DNA of 5,831 bases from assembly GCA_024275555.1 (NCBI GenBank), contig JAJRYW010000161.1:1-5831 (forward strand), given 5' to 3'. The notes under the pieces were generated by a model. It was given only the letters and a program-made list of their open reading frames with translations. It was not told the DNA's origin and ran no database searches. Numbering within the stretch: the first letter of the stretch is position 1; each line of letters begins with the position of its first letter. The position numbers and the translations under genes are program-made. This DNA is from Calditrichota bacterium (GTDB lineage Bacteria > Calditrichota > Calditrichia > RBG-13-44-9 > J075). Of the stretch, positions 4,290-5,831 are shown in pieces.

Positions 4290-5831
4290 TCACGCCGCCG
4301 CGCCGGAGAGAGAGTATGGACAAGGATTTTCCAGTTCTCGCTTGGTTGGCCGGGAAATGTCCATATACAGCGCCTGTAGAGGTTTCCACAGCCTTAAATT
4401 CCTGACAAAAGAAGCAAAATAAGCAGCCAAGTATGCCACGATACTCATGGCAAAAAAGCTCATGCAGATCGTCGTCTCAGAAGTCTCTTGCTGCCGGGTG
4501 CGAACCCGTCCAAGACCGTATCGCCTTCTCCCTACCCCAAAACTCCCTTCAATACGGTTGCGACGGCGCTGTTCGGCTTGCCGGCGTTTCTTCTGTGCGG
4601 CCAACTCTTTTTGATTCTCCATCGTCACTTGAACCGGGCGCCCTAACGCCTTGCCCGAATAACGAATACCCAACGATTTTAAGTAATGCCGATTGTCCCG
4701 CTTTCCAAAAATCGTATCGCTGATTACTACCTCGGGGTAGAACCCATAACGCTGATGATATGCTTCCACCTGTTCTTGCAAGTAAGTGCCTTCGTTATAG
4801 GCGTTCCAACTGAAATGATCCACATAAGCTGCCCCATCCACCAGGCTCACCGACAACTTCGGACCAAATTCGACATCCGAACCTGCCTTACCCCGCTTGA
4901 TCGGCCGAACCCACGGTTGATATAGATTCACAATCCGATCATCAATACGACGAAGCTTTTCTCGATACATCATGTTCTGCTGCTCATAGACCAACTCAAT
5001 GGTCTTGATCAACTGCCAGTCTCGGCGTTTCAATACCTGCCTCGATAAATGGGGGCTAATCTCATCCAATAATCGCTTAATCGACTTGATGTTACGTCTC
5101 AGATACTGCAACTGCTGCTTGATCCCTTTACGAATGACCTTCTTGCTCTTGCGACGCTTCTTGGCCACTGACAGATAAGCGGCTTTGGCCTTCCGGCGGT
5201 AGGTGCGCGGCTTCTTCTCTTTCTTAGAACTCACAGACCACAACTTATCGATAATCTGTTCACTCTTCAAACGTGCTTCATTCAGTAAGCCTAAATCTGT
5301 CGGGTAGGGAATCTCCAACTCCGCCGCGGTGGCGTCAATGATCAACTCACCGCGATGCGTCACAGGCTTAGCGCCGCCATTCTCAACCTCATCCCCGTCC
5401 GACAACTCACGAACCGGCCCCGCGGCGCTCCGATCCCCATCAGCACCGGAATGTTCTGCACCCCCTTCATCACCGCCTTCACTGCAGGAATCATCTTTAC
5501 CGTCTAACTCTGTTGAGGCGTTCTCTTCCGGAGATTTACGACATTCTGCAATCACATGCGTCAACTCTGCGATCGCTTCCCTGTCTAAACGCTTGCGGAT
5601 GGTCACTAATAAAGAGGGATCAAACACTTGACGGTAACAATACTCCTCATACCCAAGAAAGTATTGCAGATAGGGATTCTCCCGAACCTGCTCGATAACC
5701 TCACGGTCGGTATAGTCCATCATCTCCTGAATGATCAATACGCCTAACTCAATACGTAAATCTTTGGTACCGCTACCCGACTTAGCCGATAAGCTACGGG
5801 CATAAATGGCAACCAAATCATCCCAGGGAAG
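4290..5831 (-). CDS. IS1182/IS5-like DDE transposase (5' end cut off by the window)
   Basis: Catalyses cut-and-paste movement of its own insertion sequence. The frame is open to the window edge and reads LPWDDLVAIYARSL, so the start codon lies beyond 5831; the TTG at 5816-5814 is internal. Numbering from that Leu as 1, the order is an InsH/DUF772-type N-terminal domain (LRIELGVLIIQ at 20-30, ENPYLQYFLG at 46-55, FDPSLLVTIRKRL at 65-77); an acidic Gly/Ser-rich linker (92-150); the first catalytic Asp161 in LIIDATAAE; a strongly basic helical stretch (198-250); the second Asp367 in VVISDTIFG; and Glu423 in RRNRIEGSFGVGRRRYG, close to the C-terminal end. The triad is intact and there is no frameshift over about 513 codons, so the enzyme may be functional. 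It is transcribed towards prs. The exact IS family needs a comparison with known elements. Confidence 0.88.
   Translation of the reverse strand, partial: LPWDDLVAIYARSLSAKSGSGTKDLRIELGVLIIQEMMDYTDREVIEQVRENPYLQYFLGYEEYCYRQVFDPSLLVTIRKRLDREAIAELTHVIAECRKSPEENASTELDGKDDSCSEGGDEGGAEHSGADGDRSAAGPVRELSDGDEVENGGAKPVTHRGELIIDATAAELEIPYPTDLGLLNEARLKSEQIIDKLWSVSSKKEKKPRTYRRKAKAAYLSVAKKRRKSKKVIRKGIKQQLQYLRRNIKSIKRLLDEISPHLSRQVLKRRDWQLIKTIELVYEQQNMMYREKLRRIDDRIVNLYQPWVRPIKRGKAGSDVEFGPKLSVSLVDGAAYVDHFSWNAYNEGTYLQEQVEAYHQRYGFYPEVVISDTIFGKRDNRHYLKSLGIRYSGKALGRPVQVTMENQKELAAQKKRRQAEQRRRNRIEGSFGVGRRRYGLGRVRTRQQETSETTICMSFFAMSIVAYLAAYFASFVRNLRLWKPLQALYMDISRPTKRELENPCPYSLSGAAA

Larger units (their letters stand above)
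4250..5831 (-). mobile_element. Insertion sequence, IS1182/IS5-like, one end and most of transposase (partial)
   Basis: The element carries one large DDE transposase on the minus strand and continues past the right edge. The visible end probably starts near 4250 with GGGTTTGCTGAAAAACTA, 40 bases beyond the transposase stop. This resembles the terminal inverted repeats of transposons in this group, but the partner end is outside the window and cannot be compared. It sits about 97 bases after the prs stop, so it does not interrupt prs. The 9-mer AAAACTAAT occurs on both sides of the proposed boundary (4238-4246 and 4261-4269), so the exact end is uncertain by a few to some twenty bases. The family name rests on the protein architecture and is tentative between IS1182 and IS5. 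Confidence 0.7.

Overview
The window looks like bacterial chromosome with housekeeping sugar-phosphate genes. The coding regions are moderately GC-rich and the spacers more AT-rich. Phylum cannot be fixed from this sequence. The divergent PRPP synthetase and the CCACAGAG-type intergenic repeat would suit an environmental bacterium outside the classic model groups, but that is only an impression.

Layout, left to right. (1) At the left edge, on the minus strand, is the first 14 codons of a gene. It has a good ribosome binding site and starts like a signal peptide; the rest lies outside the window. (2) A 636-base, fairly AT-rich divergent spacer (43-678) holds a possible sigma-70-like promoter and an imperfect stem-loop ahead of the next gene, with no convincing gene. 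(3) A complete phosphomannomutase/phosphoglucomutase (679-2046) is closed by a clear rho-independent terminator (2057-2086). (4) A short spacer is dominated by an inverted repeat whose 28-base arms are built of CCACAGAG-like units (2123-2240). (5) A complete inositol-monophosphatase-family gene (2295-3113) overlaps a complete but divergent ribose-phosphate pyrophosphokinase gene (3106-4152) by 8 bases, so these two are almost certainly one operon. (6) About 100 bases after prs, an insertion sequence begins near 4250. Its large DDE transposase is on the minus strand, facing the operon, and runs off the right edge without its start codon.

Together the three complete genes act on phosphorylated sugars: hexose-6-phosphate to hexose-1-phosphate for nucleotide-sugar and envelope polysaccharide precursors, dephosphorylation of inositol phosphate or a related sugar phosphate, and ribose-5-phosphate to PRPP for nucleotide, histidine and tryptophan synthesis. 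The mutase appears to be its own transcription unit, because a terminator and a repeat separate it from the other two.

I see no clear new system such as a defence island, retron or CRISPR array. The points most worth a second look are the structured CCACAGAG inverted repeat, the Asp-to-Ala change in the PRPP-binding loop of Prs, the leader stem-loop before the mutase, and the acidic low-complexity linker in the transposase.
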